A stretch of 64,000 nt of DNA. Source: Cognatilysobacter bugurensis (GTDB lineage: Bacteria > Pseudomonadota > Gammaproteobacteria > Xanthomonadales > Xanthomonadaceae). The stretch is taken from NCBI RefSeq assembly GCF_014652095.1, contig NZ_BMYD01000001.1, forward strand, positions 721,466 through 785,465. The letters run 5' to 3'. Each line of letters opens with the position of its first letter. Within the stretch, counting starts at the first letter, position 1. The notes under the pieces were generated by a model, which worked only from the letters and a program-made list of their open reading frames with translations, made no database searches and was not told the origin of the DNA. Made by a program: the position numbers and the translations under genes. Shown here one piece after another: positions 16,709 to 24,705 of the stretch.

Positions 16709-17593
16709 TTAGAACGTGCGCTTGCACGGCTTCGCCGCGACGGCATTGGCGCCGTTGTTGAGCGCGTCCAGATGGTCCTTCAGTTGCTCCTGGATCGCAC
16801 GCTCCTCATCGCCCGTCGGCGTGAACTGATCGCGCGCAAGTGACTCGTTCGCGAGCGCAATGAGTTCGTTGATGGTCCCGCCGAACGGAAGGTACGTGCG
16901 CGTGCCGTTGACGAAGCCGGCTTCTCGATTGAGGACCATCGCAGCGAGGTGCGACGACAACTTGGCGGCCATGTTGGTTGCGTTGGTTTTGTTGATCCAC
17001 GCCTGCACCTCTTCGGCCGTCGTCGGGTCGAACGGCAGTCCGTTGCCGTCGACGAGATTCAGGTCGCGCAGAAGCGCGAGCTCTTCCTCGGCACCGTCGA
17101 GCTCGTCGAGCAGGCGAGCGCGGCCGTTCTTGTTGCTCCAAAAGCCCGGGGTCCGGCCACCGCTCGGTGCCAGGCAGTAGTTGCCAAACTTGATGACCTT
17201 CGACCGGCCGGCGATGAGCGTGACGTCGGTGACCGGATTGACGGGGTTGCCATCGGCGTCGACCGGCGCGGACTGCACCCAGTTCGACTCGACCGGCATG
17301 GCCTCACCGACCCAGTAGCCGCCGCCGGCGGGGAGCAAACTCCAGCGCGCCTGACCGGACGAGTTGGTGAGCTGCGTCGACCTGGCCTCGCTGCCCGCGC
17401 GCCCGAGCGTCATCGGCCAACCCACGATGACCCTGTCGCCCGCGTCGTAGAGGCCGTTGGCGTTCTTGTCATAGAACTTGACGACCTTCAGGTTGCAGCT
17501 CGTGGGCTCCGTGGCGAAACCAATGCCAGCGGTGAGCCCTGCGACGATAGCGGCGCTGATGGCGATGCGGCGAAGGGACGACGAGGTCTTCAT
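16709..17593 (-). CDS. Secreted protein with SdrD_B/prealbumin-like N-terminal domain
   Basis: A 294-residue secreted protein. The signal peptide runs to about residue 26 (IGFATEP). Residues 30-130 resemble an SdrD_B or carboxypeptidase-regulatory-like beta-sandwich, with KFYDKNANGLYDAGDRVIVG as the tell-tale calcium-loop start. A GRTPGFWSNKNG motif follows, and then a helical C-terminal half (about residues 150-290) that I cannot assign. TPGFWSN-type motifs occur in surface proteins with such repeats. The start at 17593 is preceded by GGGAG and fits the signal peptide. A perfect 22-nt inverted repeat lies 28 bp upstream of the start. It is probably exported to the cell surface; function unknown. 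Confidence 0.75.
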   Translation of the reverse strand: MKTSSSLRRIAISAAIVAGLTAGIGFATEPTSCNLKVVKFYDKNANGLYDAGDRVIVGWPMTLGRAGSEARSTQLTNSSGQARWSLLPAGGGYWVGEAMPVESNWVQSAPVDADGNPVNPVTDVTLIAGRSKVIKFGNYCLAPSGGRTPGFWSNKNGRARLLDELDGAEEELALLRDLNLVDGNGLPFDPTTAEEVQAWINKTNATNMAAKLSSHLAAMVLNREAGFVNGTRTYLPFGGTINELIALANESLARDQFTPTGDEERAIQEQLKDHLDALNNGANAVAAKPCKRTF

Positions 17594-17620
17594 GGGAATC
17601 TCCCGAACAGCGATGACGCC

Positions 17621-17642
17621 GCCCACGCGGCCCCGCGTGGGC
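17621..17642. promoter_or_regulatory. Perfect inverted repeat in the leader of the SdrD-like gene
   Basis: GCCCACGCGG, two bases, CCGCGTGGGC: ten-base perfect arms centred about 38 bp upstream of the ATG at 17593. It could be an operator or a translation-controlling leader hairpin. Confidence 0.45.
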
Positions 17643-17920
17643 TGGCTCGTTGGTGTGAACGCCTGGTGATCGATCCTTCGGACAGGTTGCGAGCGAGCTC
17701 ATCGGGCGCCTTCACGCGTTGCCATGACACGCACCGTCCGGGCGTCGTGACCACACGCGCGACATTCCGTCGAACAATCAACGGGCTAGCCCGCAATCGT
17801 CGAGGCAGGCGGCATCGCGTTTGCGCCGCAAACGATACGTAGGTGCAACGCGCCGGATGCGAGCGCTGGCGCGCTCTGTACGCTGCTGCGGTGTGCTGGA
17901 CCGATGCTGCCAACGTCGAA

Positions 17921-17952
17921 CAAAAACGGACGGAGCGAAGGTCCCGTCCGTT
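17921..17952 (-). terminator. Rho-independent terminator
   Basis: AACGGACGG at 17925-17933 pairs with CCGTCCGTT at 17944-17952; on the minus strand the stem is followed by TTTTTG. It lies about 200 bp beyond the stop of the gene ending at 18149. Confidence 0.85.
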
Positions 17953-18148
17953 GCGTTCACTCTCATCCTGGTGGCGACATGCGCTGCGCCCCCGACAACA
18001 CGCCTCGCCCCGCTGTCGAGCGTGCGCCGGTGTCTTGCTTCCGGCGCTTCCCTGAGCAGAGGTAGGCACGCGGGGCGAAGCGCCCCACATGCAGCAGCGC
18101 GTCGCAAGCGGACCCGGCTGCGCATCCGCGGTGTTCGCGGCCCTTGAG

Positions 18149-19054
18149 TCAGCGGGCCGGCCGATTCATTGACCGAGTGCGACGTTCGGGTCGACTGGGG
18201 CGCAGGATCACCTCCTGCGTCACGACCTTGGACACGAACGCCGCTTGATCGCCCAGAACGGGATCCTCGACAAACGCATGGATCTTCAGCATCGCCCGAC
18301 CGGGGCGGAAGCCGGCGGTCTGGAATATCGCGATTTGGTGGCTGCCTCCCGGCGTGCAGCCCATACGGTCGCCGACGATGGAGCGGGTGACGGTGCCCCC
18401 CGGGCCGCGCTGCACGAGGGTGGCGTCGAAGTCGCCGCCGGTCGCGTTGTTGCAGACGGCCACGAACCGCGCCAAGGCGTCCTCATAGCCCTGACGCCAC
18501 GTGCTGCGCACGAGCTCGACCACGGGCAGGATCCTGATGTCCATCGTCGTGATCGGATCCAGCGCGGGCTTGACGATGTCCACCTGCCCCCACAGCGTTG
18601 CATCGGAACCTGCGCAGCGCTGCTCGAAGGTGGCGCGGAACCGCTCGACGTAGCCCGACTGCTCGAACTTGAGTTCGGTGATCTCGTACCGGCCACTGAC
18701 GACGGCGCAGCGCTGCGACTCGTGCTGGAACTCCAAGCGCGGACGCGACGGGTCGTACTCGACGTCGCCGCCGTGGGCGTTCTCGTACACGCCAGGCTCG
18801 AGCCGCCCGTCCGCCGGCGCCTGGATGGAAAGCCAGTAATCCCCGTCGGTGCCGCGTCCACTGATGGACATCGAGGACTCCCCGCCCCTCTCATACAGCG
18901 GCGACAGAGTCATCTGCTGCCCTAGACCCACCGGGTCGCCAGGCTCGGACACGAAAGACAGCCGCTCGATCGGTTCCGCTGACACGGGGATCGCGAACAG
19001 GACGGCGACGAGCGCCCCCGCGGCTGCGAGGGAACGACGGGTGGGCAGGCTCAT
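18149..19054 (-). CDS. Hypothetical secreted protein (301 aa)
   Basis: A 301-residue protein with a clear signal peptide (MSLPTRRSLAAAGALVAVLFAIPVSAEP). I do not recognise the family. The mature part looks like beta-rich domains; motifs include SGRGTDGDYWLSIQAPADG and a pair of cysteines around RCAVVSGRYEITELKFEQ and FEQRCAGSD that could form a disulfide. The tail is basic. The ATG at 19054 has a strong GAGGAG ribosome binding site and matches the signal peptide start. A terminator lies 200 bp downstream. It is monocistronic and probably periplasmic or outer-surface. Confidence 0.7.
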   Translation of the reverse strand: MSLPTRRSLAAAGALVAVLFAIPVSAEPIERLSFVSEPGDPVGLGQQMTLSPLYERGGESSMSISGRGTDGDYWLSIQAPADGRLEPGVYENAHGGDVEYDPSRPRLEFQHESQRCAVVSGRYEITELKFEQSGYVERFRATFEQRCAGSDATLWGQVDIVKPALDPITTMDIRILPVVELVRSTWRQGYEDALARFVAVCNNATGGDFDATLVQRGPGGTVTRSIVGDRMGCTPGGSHQIAIFQTAGFRPGRAMLKIHAFVEDPVLGDQAAFVSKVVTQEVILRPSRPERRTRSMNRPAR

Positions 19055-19441
19055 GCGACTTCTCCTCACGGGGCGTGGCGGCGGACCGAGTGTCCGCGCC
19101 TGCGTGCGTCCCGGGCCTCGGGTGCGCAGAAGCACCGGAGGGGTGACGCAGTCCGACTATCCTCCTGTCCACGCCCTCCACAGCCGCTGCATTTGCGACA
19201 CGTTTTGAGGCGCGAGCGTTCGAGCTTCAGCGTGGTTCGTCGCGGCGCTGCGTCGCGCGATTCCGATCGCGGCCAGTCCGCACGTTCGACCGCAGGCGCG
19301 CACGCTGCGGGCGCACGTGCCGTGCCCTTTGCATCCGACGGACTGAGCGCACGGCGCAAACGAAAACGGGCGGGTGCCGAAGCCCCGCCCGTTCTTGCAT
19401 CGCCTGAAGCGGTCGCGACCGGACCGCGACGCCGCCCTCCG
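19055..19441. other. Intergenic stretch with manB terminator
   Basis: Apart from the terminator at 19361-19393, no gene or other signal is visible. Confidence 0.55.
19361..19393 (-). terminator. Rho-independent terminator of manB
   Basis: AACGGGCGGG at 19365-19374 pairs perfectly with CCCGCCCGTT at 19384-19393; on the minus strand it continues TTCGTTTG. It lies about 50 bp past the manB stop codon. Confidence 0.88.
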
Positions 19442-20794
19442 TCAGCCCGCCTGCGACATGACCTCGCGGATCTCGGCCACCTTCTCGTCAACCAGCGCCG
19501 CGTTTCCGCGCGACTCGACATTGAGGCGCACGAGCGGCTCCGTGTTCGAACTGCGCAGGTTGAGGCGCCACTCGCCGAAGTCGGCGGACAGGCCGTCGGT
19601 GCGGTCGATCTCCGGATTCAACGGCGCGTACTTTGCCGTCACCGCTTCGATCGCGGCCTTCGCATCGGCCACCTTGAAGTTGATCTCGCCGCTGCACGGG
19701 AAACGCGACATGCGGTCCTCAACGAGTTCGGCCAGCGACTGGCCGCTCTCGCTGACAAGCGCCGCGATGAGCAGCCACGGCACCATGCCGGTGTCGCAGA
19801 ACGCAAAGTCGCGGAAGTAGTGGTGCGCACTCATCTCGCCGCCGTAGATCGCGTTCTCGGCGCGCATGCGCTCCTTGATGAAGGCGTGACCCGTCTTGCT
19901 CTGGATCGGCGTGCCGCCTGCGTCCTGCACCATCTCGATCGTGTTCCAGACCAGGCGCGGGTCGTGAATGATTTTGCCGCCCGGACTGCGCGCGAGCAGC
20001 GCCTTCGCGAGCAGGCCGACGAGGTAGTAACCCTCGATGAAGCGGCCGTCGGCGTCGAAGAAGAAGCAACGATCGAAATCGCCGTCCCACGCGATGCCCA
20101 TGTCCGCGCCGCGTGCGCGCACCGCCTCGGCGGTGGCTGCCCGGTTCTCGGGCAGGATCGGATTCGGGATGCCGTTCGGGAAGGTGCCGTCGGGCTCGTG
20201 CTGCAGGCGGATGAACTCGAACGGCAGGTTCGGCGCAAGACCGTCGATAACCAGTCCCGCGCCGCCGTTGCCTGCGTTGGTCACGATCTTCAGCGGCTTG
20301 AGGTCGCGACCCTCGACGTAGCCGAGCAGACGCTCGAAGTACGCGCTCTTGTCGTGCTGCGCGCGCTCGCTGCCCTGCCCGCCGGACGGCAGCGCCTCGT
20401 CAGACGTCGCCCGATCGCGGATCGTCAGCAAGCCCGTGTCGCCGCTGATCGGCTTCGCGCCTTCGCGCACCGGCTTCATGCCGTTGTAGTCCATCGGATT
20501 GTGGCTCGCGGTGACCATGACGCCGCCGGCCGCGCCGAGGTGGTCGGTCTGGAAGTAGACCTCCTCGGTGCCGCACAGGCCGATGTCGATCACGTCACGG
20601 CCCGCGCCGCGGAAGCCTTCGCTCAGCGCGATCTGCAGGTCGGGGCTGCTGAGGCGCACGTCGCGGCCGAGCACGACCGGGCCGGGCTGCAGCAGGTCGC
20701 TCATCGCCGCCGCAATGCGGCGCGCGAGCGCTTCGTCGAGTTCATCCGGGACCCGGCCGCGGATGTCGTAGGCCTTAAAGGCGTTGCGGGACAT
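19442..20794 (-). CDS. manB: Phosphomannomutase/phosphoglucomutase
   Basis: A 450-residue alpha-D-phosphohexomutase of the AlgC/ManB type, which interconverts hexose-6- and hexose-1-phosphates. Seen are the substrate start AFKAYDIRGR, the phosphoserine loop VTASHNPMDYNG, the magnesium loop DGDFDRCFFFD, the sugar-binding loop GGEMSAHHYF, and the phosphate-binding RSSNTEPLVRLN near the C-terminus. The ATG at 20794 has AAGGAG just upstream and fits the family start. It makes mannose-1-phosphate for ManC (2.1-3.5 kb), and probably glucose-1-phosphate too. It is monocistronic and ends at a strong terminator. The two possible names (manB, algC) reflect dual substrate use. Confidence 0.93.
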   Translation of the reverse strand: MSRNAFKAYDIRGRVPDELDEALARRIAAAMSDLLQPGPVVLGRDVRLSSPDLQIALSEGFRGAGRDVIDIGLCGTEEVYFQTDHLGAAGGVMVTASHNPMDYNGMKPVREGAKPISGDTGLLTIRDRATSDEALPSGGQGSERAQHDKSAYFERLLGYVEGRDLKPLKIVTNAGNGGAGLVIDGLAPNLPFEFIRLQHEPDGTFPNGIPNPILPENRAATAEAVRARGADMGIAWDGDFDRCFFFDADGRFIEGYYLVGLLAKALLARSPGGKIIHDPRLVWNTIEMVQDAGGTPIQSKTGHAFIKERMRAENAIYGGEMSAHHYFRDFAFCDTGMVPWLLIAALVSESGQSLAELVEDRMSRFPCSGEINFKVADAKAAIEAVTAKYAPLNPEIDRTDGLSADFGEWRLNLRSSNTEPLVRLNVESRGNAALVDEKVAEIREVMSQAG

Positions 20795-21318
20795 TGGAGC
20801 TCCTTGGGTCAAGTGCATCGAATAGCGGGCGCGTCCGAAGGCGCGCATCGGCGCGACACGGTAACGGTCGCGGCGCGAAGGGGGTGCAGAGGGTAGCGGT
20901 TGAGCCTGGTCGCCGATACTCGCGCGTTGTAGCTCGTGTCGGAGCGAGGGACGCCGGGTCGCCGTTCCTCGCGGCAAAGCGGAGGACCACTTGGCCCGCT
21001 GCCAAGCTCCGCCGCGTGTTGAACAGCGGGCGACAGTCGGCGCTCGGCGTCGTCGCGCGGCTTGTCGTAAGCGATGCGACCGCGGCGAAACTCCTGTCCT
21101 GGGCAACTAAAGATTTCGCGAAATGCGCGCAACCGGCCGATTACGGCGCATTTTCTTCTCGCATGCGCGGATCGGCGCCGGAGCGGTTGCAAGCTCGTCA
21201 TCGAGTCAGGTCGTCCACCAGGCCCGCGGGCGGCGATTGTCGGAGCACTGTGGGATTGCCTTGCAAACTGTTCGAGGGAGCAACACTCAGGCTGAGTGCC
21301 GTCGGGAGGTGGTGTGTG
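20795..21318. other. Gene-free stretch upstream of TlpA-like gene
   Basis: No supportable coding frame. A 12-base palindrome ATTTCGCGAAAT occurs at 21113-21124 without other promoter evidence. Confidence 0.5.
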
Positions 21319-21735
21319 ATGCTGGCACTCGGGCTCGGGACCCTCACCGCGCACGCGGCGCCCGCGGTGGGCGACACGCCGCCAGACAGGCTCGGCAGGA
21401 CGCCGCAGGGGGACGAGGCCCGCATCAGCGATTGGCGCGGGAAGCTCCTGGTCGTGGCGTTCGGGTGGTCGTGGAACGGTCGCCGCCGTAATCAGCTTCC
21501 GCTTCTGGAGGCGATACAGAAGGCAGCGGGCTGTGACCAACTCGAAGTGGTGCCGCTCAACTTCAAGGGGCCGGCGCGAACGCATCGCGAGATCACACGC
21601 ACGCTTAAGGGCGCAACGCTGATGCTCACGCACAACCGAGACCGCGCAATCTCGGCCGCGTACCACGTCACGTCAGTGCCGCAGATGTTCATGATCGACA
21701 AGGCCGGACGCATAGGCTGGGCGCACTACGGGTAA
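21319..21735 (+). CDS. TlpA/redoxin-like protein lacking the CXXC site, probably truncated
   Basis: A 138-residue secreted thioredoxin-fold protein with a signal peptide (MLALGLGTLTAHAAP). The redox motif position, normally W-C-x-x-C, reads SWNGRRRNQLPLLE, so both cysteines are replaced by Asn and Arg. The cis-proline loop TSVPQMFMIDKAGRI is kept. The stop TAA at 21733-21735 falls right after HYG. Reading on in frame gives SEKDLPEIGAA, which matches the usual TlpA ending (GYSEKDL), so a Tyr codon seems to have become TAA. A ribosome binding site GGGAGG lies nine bases before the ATG. It is either an inactive, shortened paralogue or a decaying gene. Confidence 0.7.
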   Translation: MLALGLGTLTAHAAPAVGDTPPDRLGRTPQGDEARISDWRGKLLVVAFGWSWNGRRRNQLPLLEAIQKAAGCDQLEVVPLNFKGPARTHREITRTLKGATLMLTHNRDRAISAAYHVTSVPQMFMIDKAGRIGWAHYG

Positions 21736-21921
21736 TCTGAAAAAGACCTCCCGGAGATTGGAGCGGCGTAGAGCGTCCGCTGGACGAGCCCTGGTCACGC
21801 GAACAAGGACGGCCGGTGGCGCTGTCGTCGCGCCGCGCTGGCTGAGCAAGGCGAACGCTCCTCCACGCATTCGCGCGCTGGGAGCCGTCGAAGTCGGACG
21901 CAGGAAACAGAAGGTACTCAA

Positions 21922-22197
21922 ATGGACAAGCACCAGGCCGATGCGGTTGCCGAGGCCATCCTCAAACCCGATCGTGCTCATCAAGAGGCGATCGCCCGCA
22001 GACGCGCCGCGTACGACAAAAGCATCGCGGAGCGCCGCGTTGTCGCGAAGTGGACCCTCGTCGGCTGCGCGGTCGGGGCGGCCGCGGCGTATCTGACCGG
22101 CGTGCGATTCACCGAGGGCGTGATCTGGGGCGGCCTTGCGGCTACCGCCGTTGGCTGGTTGGTCGTGCTCTGGCGCCGGCACCGGCGCGCGGCATGA
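21922..22197 (+). CDS. Small membrane protein (91 aa)
   Basis: A 91-residue protein with a charged N-terminal helix (residues 1-40, possibly amphipathic) and two membrane helices at about 43-62 and 66-84, ending in a basic RRHRRAA tail. An AGAAGG ribosome binding site lies eight bases upstream. Its stop overlaps the next start (ATGA), so the two genes are coupled. I do not recognise the family. Confidence 0.7.
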   Translation: MDKHQADAVAEAILKPDRAHQEAIARRRAAYDKSIAERRVVAKWTLVGCAVGAAAAYLTGVRFTEGVIWGGLAATAVGWLVVLWRRHRRAA

Positions 22198-22448
22198 GGG
22201 CGCCTCGGCGGCCAGACGCACTTCCCCTCTCGCTCGGGCGAGCGCTGCTCTTCTTTCTCGGAGCGCTTTCGGGCTCGATCACAGGCGTGCTCGTAGGGCC
22301 GCGGATCGTGGCGGCGTTCCCGCACGCGCCGGAGTGGCTGCTCCCTGCAGTGTTGGCGTGCTCGGTGGTCCTGGCGCTGGTCGCGGCGTACGCGGCATTC
22401 CGTTTCGCCAACAGGCGCACGCGCGGTACCGCTGACGGCCCGCACTGA
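22194..22448 (+). CDS. Small membrane protein (84 aa), coupled to upstream gene
   Basis: An 84-residue protein starting at the ATG that overlaps the previous stop. Two hydrophobic helices (about residues 13-36 and 46-68) are separated by a short loop, and the C-terminus is polar and basic. No family is recognised. The four-base overlap and matching topology suggest that the pair works as a small membrane complex. Confidence 0.68.
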   Translation: MRAPRRPDALPLSLGRALLFFLGALSGSITGVLVGPRIVAAFPHAPEWLLPAVLACSVVLALVAAYAAFRFANRRTRGTADGPH

Positions 22449-22632
22449 AGGCATCGCGGGTGGGTGCGGAACCCCACCCGACTGGCCTGTCGGTGTCTGA
22501 TCAACCGCGCACGAGCTGGAAGCCGGCACCTCCCAGCCGGCGGGCCCAAGGCCGCCTCTGCGATCGCGATGCGAAGCGGTCCGTCAGTTCGTGCTGATCC
22601 TGGAGGCGCACGGTTAGCTGGACAGCCACGAG

Positions 22633-24315
22633 CTACTTAGCAGCCGGAACGCGCTCGAACTCCAGCGTGTTGCCGCCCTGCCGCAACGTTACCGTCTGCG
22701 CCGGGCCCGACTCCGGTGCAAACGTCAGTTCGGCCCCGACGGACTCGGCGGTGAAACGCGTCGGCGACGTCGCGACCAGCGGCACGCCGTAGGGCTGGCC
22801 TTTGATCTGGCCCTTGAGCGTCTCGCCGTCGAGCGTGATGTCGAACTCCATGCCCTTCGTTGCGTAAACCCCGGTGAGCCGCTGGAGCGCTTCCCGCGGC
22901 AACTGCATTGCGGTGGGCTCAACAGGGAGCGGCTCGTCGGTCCGCGTCGCGACAGCCCCCTCGCCTTCGCCGTTCGCCCAAAACCGCATGCCGGTGACCT
23001 TGCCCGCGGCGTCCCGCTGGATCTGGAACCGGTTGAACCCGTCCGGGTACACGAAGGTGTCCTCCGAGATCGGGACGAGGTCGGAACGCGCCCCGCCAGT
23101 GCGTTGGCCGGTCAGCTTTCCATTGACGAGGCGCAGCGTGCGCGTCGCGTCCTTGTCGACCTGATACACCCCTTCGTACTGCTTGAGCAGCGCTGCATCG
23201 ACCGCGACTGGCTTGATCTCCGGATAAGGCTCTCCGAGCGCGGCCGCGGTGAGGCGGCGCGCGAGCGAACCCGGGTCTTTCCCGGGCGTTGGCGAATTGC
23301 TGTTATGAAGCACGGCGACGCTGATGTCTGGCCCCGGCACGTACGCGAGGTGCGACGTAAAGCCGAAGATGCCGCCGCCGTGCTCGAGCACCCGCGCGCC
23401 ACGCACCTTAGCGGCCGTGATGCCGTAGCCATAGCCGGGCTCGGTGGCCTTCCCCGTCGGGGTGATCATGCGGGTGTAGGTATCGCTCTTGAGTACTTCG
23501 CCCTCATGCAGCGCACGGTTCCAACGCGCAAGATCATCGACGCTCGACACAAGCGCGCCGGCCGCGTGGGGCTGGGTCATGCTAAGCGGCTTCGCAGGCG
23601 CGGGGCCCTTTCCATCCGTGGAATACCCCTTGACCTGACGCGCGACGACCGCCGGGTCATGCCCGTAGCCGGTGTCGTTCATGCCAAGGGGCTTGAACAG
23701 CGCTTCCTCGAGATACTCGTGCCACGGGCGTCCGCTGGCCGCCTCGATGACGGCGCCGACGAGCACGTACCCGGAATTGTTGTACTTCCACCCCTCGCCC
23801 GGCGCGAACTCGGGAGTTTCGCCCTTGAAGTAATCGACGAGCTGCGCGGTGGTGAGATCGCGCTGGATCGGGCCCTCCATCACGCCCGGCATGTCGGTGT
23901 AGCTCTTTACGCCCGACGTGTGGTTGAGCAATTGCTCAATCGTGATGCGTGCACCATCCGGATAGTCCGGCAGATACTTCGACAAGGGATCGTTGAGCGA
24001 GACCTTGCCGGCCTCGACGAGCTTCAGCAGCCCCGCCGCGGCGATCTGCTTAGTGACCGAACCGATGCGGAATCGGTCGCCCGGCTTGAGCGGGACGTTG
24101 GCATCCACGTCCGCCTCTCCCCGGGCGCCGCGATACAGCACCTCGTCGCCGCGCATGACCAGTACAGCGACGCCCGGGGCATCCGGTTGCACGGCGTCGG
24201 CGAGTACCGAGTCCGCAAACCGCGCGAAGTCGGCCGGCGCGGGAGGCGCCCCGGCCGACGTGATAACGGGCGCAAGTGCTGCGGCTAGAGCAATGGTCAA
24301 GGCAATGCGTCGCAT
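22633..24315 (-). CDS. Serine hydrolase, beta-lactamase/penicillin-binding protein-like (class C fold)
   Basis: A 560-residue secreted enzyme. A signal peptide (MRRIALTIALAAALAPVITSAGA) leads into a serine beta-lactamase-like domain with the catalytic SVTK motif at about residues 86-89, YNN at 178-180 and HGG near 312. About 200 further residues form a C-terminal beta-rich domain. This is the layout of secreted esterase/D-aminopeptidase-like members (family S12). Substrate could be a beta-lactone, ester or D-amino acid peptide; sequence alone does not tell. The GTG at 24321 is an alternative start six bases upstream; I prefer the ATG at 24315. It is followed by gene-free DNA and has no operon partner. 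Confidence 0.9.
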   Translation of the reverse strand: MRRIALTIALAAALAPVITSAGAPPAPADFARFADSVLADAVQPDAPGVAVLVMRGDEVLYRGARGEADVDANVPLKPGDRFRIGSVTKQIAAAGLLKLVEAGKVSLNDPLSKYLPDYPDGARITIEQLLNHTSGVKSYTDMPGVMEGPIQRDLTTAQLVDYFKGETPEFAPGEGWKYNNSGYVLVGAVIEAASGRPWHEYLEEALFKPLGMNDTGYGHDPAVVARQVKGYSTDGKGPAPAKPLSMTQPHAAGALVSSVDDLARWNRALHEGEVLKSDTYTRMITPTGKATEPGYGYGITAAKVRGARVLEHGGGIFGFTSHLAYVPGPDISVAVLHNSNSPTPGKDPGSLARRLTAAALGEPYPEIKPVAVDAALLKQYEGVYQVDKDATRTLRLVNGKLTGQRTGGARSDLVPISEDTFVYPDGFNRFQIQRDAAGKVTGMRFWANGEGEGAVATRTDEPLPVEPTAMQLPREALQRLTGVYATKGMEFDITLDGETLKGQIKGQPYGVPLVATSPTRFTAESVGAELTFAPESGPAQTVTLRQGGNTLEFERVPAAK

Positions 24316-24705
24316 GGTCACGAGTCCTTTCAGTCCGCCGGTTGGCTTGACCGATTAGCCTAGCCGCGGATGAAATCGCTCGTAGTGCCAAAAGTCAGTG
24401 TGGCTTGCAGCCCCGGGCGGCGCCGCCTCAACCGAGCCCTGTGGTGACCTTGCGTCCGTCCGTCCGTACCGACCGCCAGCGCGCCAACTTGCTCGGGCAC
24501 TGCGCGGGTGACTGCGCGCTTGTCGCGAGGAACGCCGGCTCTCACGAACAAGCTGCGTGACGCGACGGCCTTGGCTCTGAATCCCGCGAACCACTGGTTC
24601 GCAGGGTCTCGCCCGAGCTTCCGACGCTCACCTCGCCGCGGAACGGCGCTGCACCGGGGACCGCTCTCGACGCGTGATGCTGGCGCAATACGCCCCGTGG
24701 TCAAC
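24316..24705. other. Gene-free stretch
   Basis: About 390 bases between the serine hydrolase start and the end of the MFS gene. I see no coding frame, terminator with a T-run, or repeat in it. Confidence 0.5.

Larger units (their letters stand above)
17594..18148. other. Intergenic stretch with leader hairpin and terminator
   Basis: Holds the inverted repeat at 17621-17642 and the terminator at 17921-17952. No coding frame is credible. Confidence 0.55.

Noticed and set aside
21113-21124. Palindrome ATTTCGCGAAAT
   Set aside because: Twelve bases can occur by chance in a window this size; no promoter or regulator supports it.
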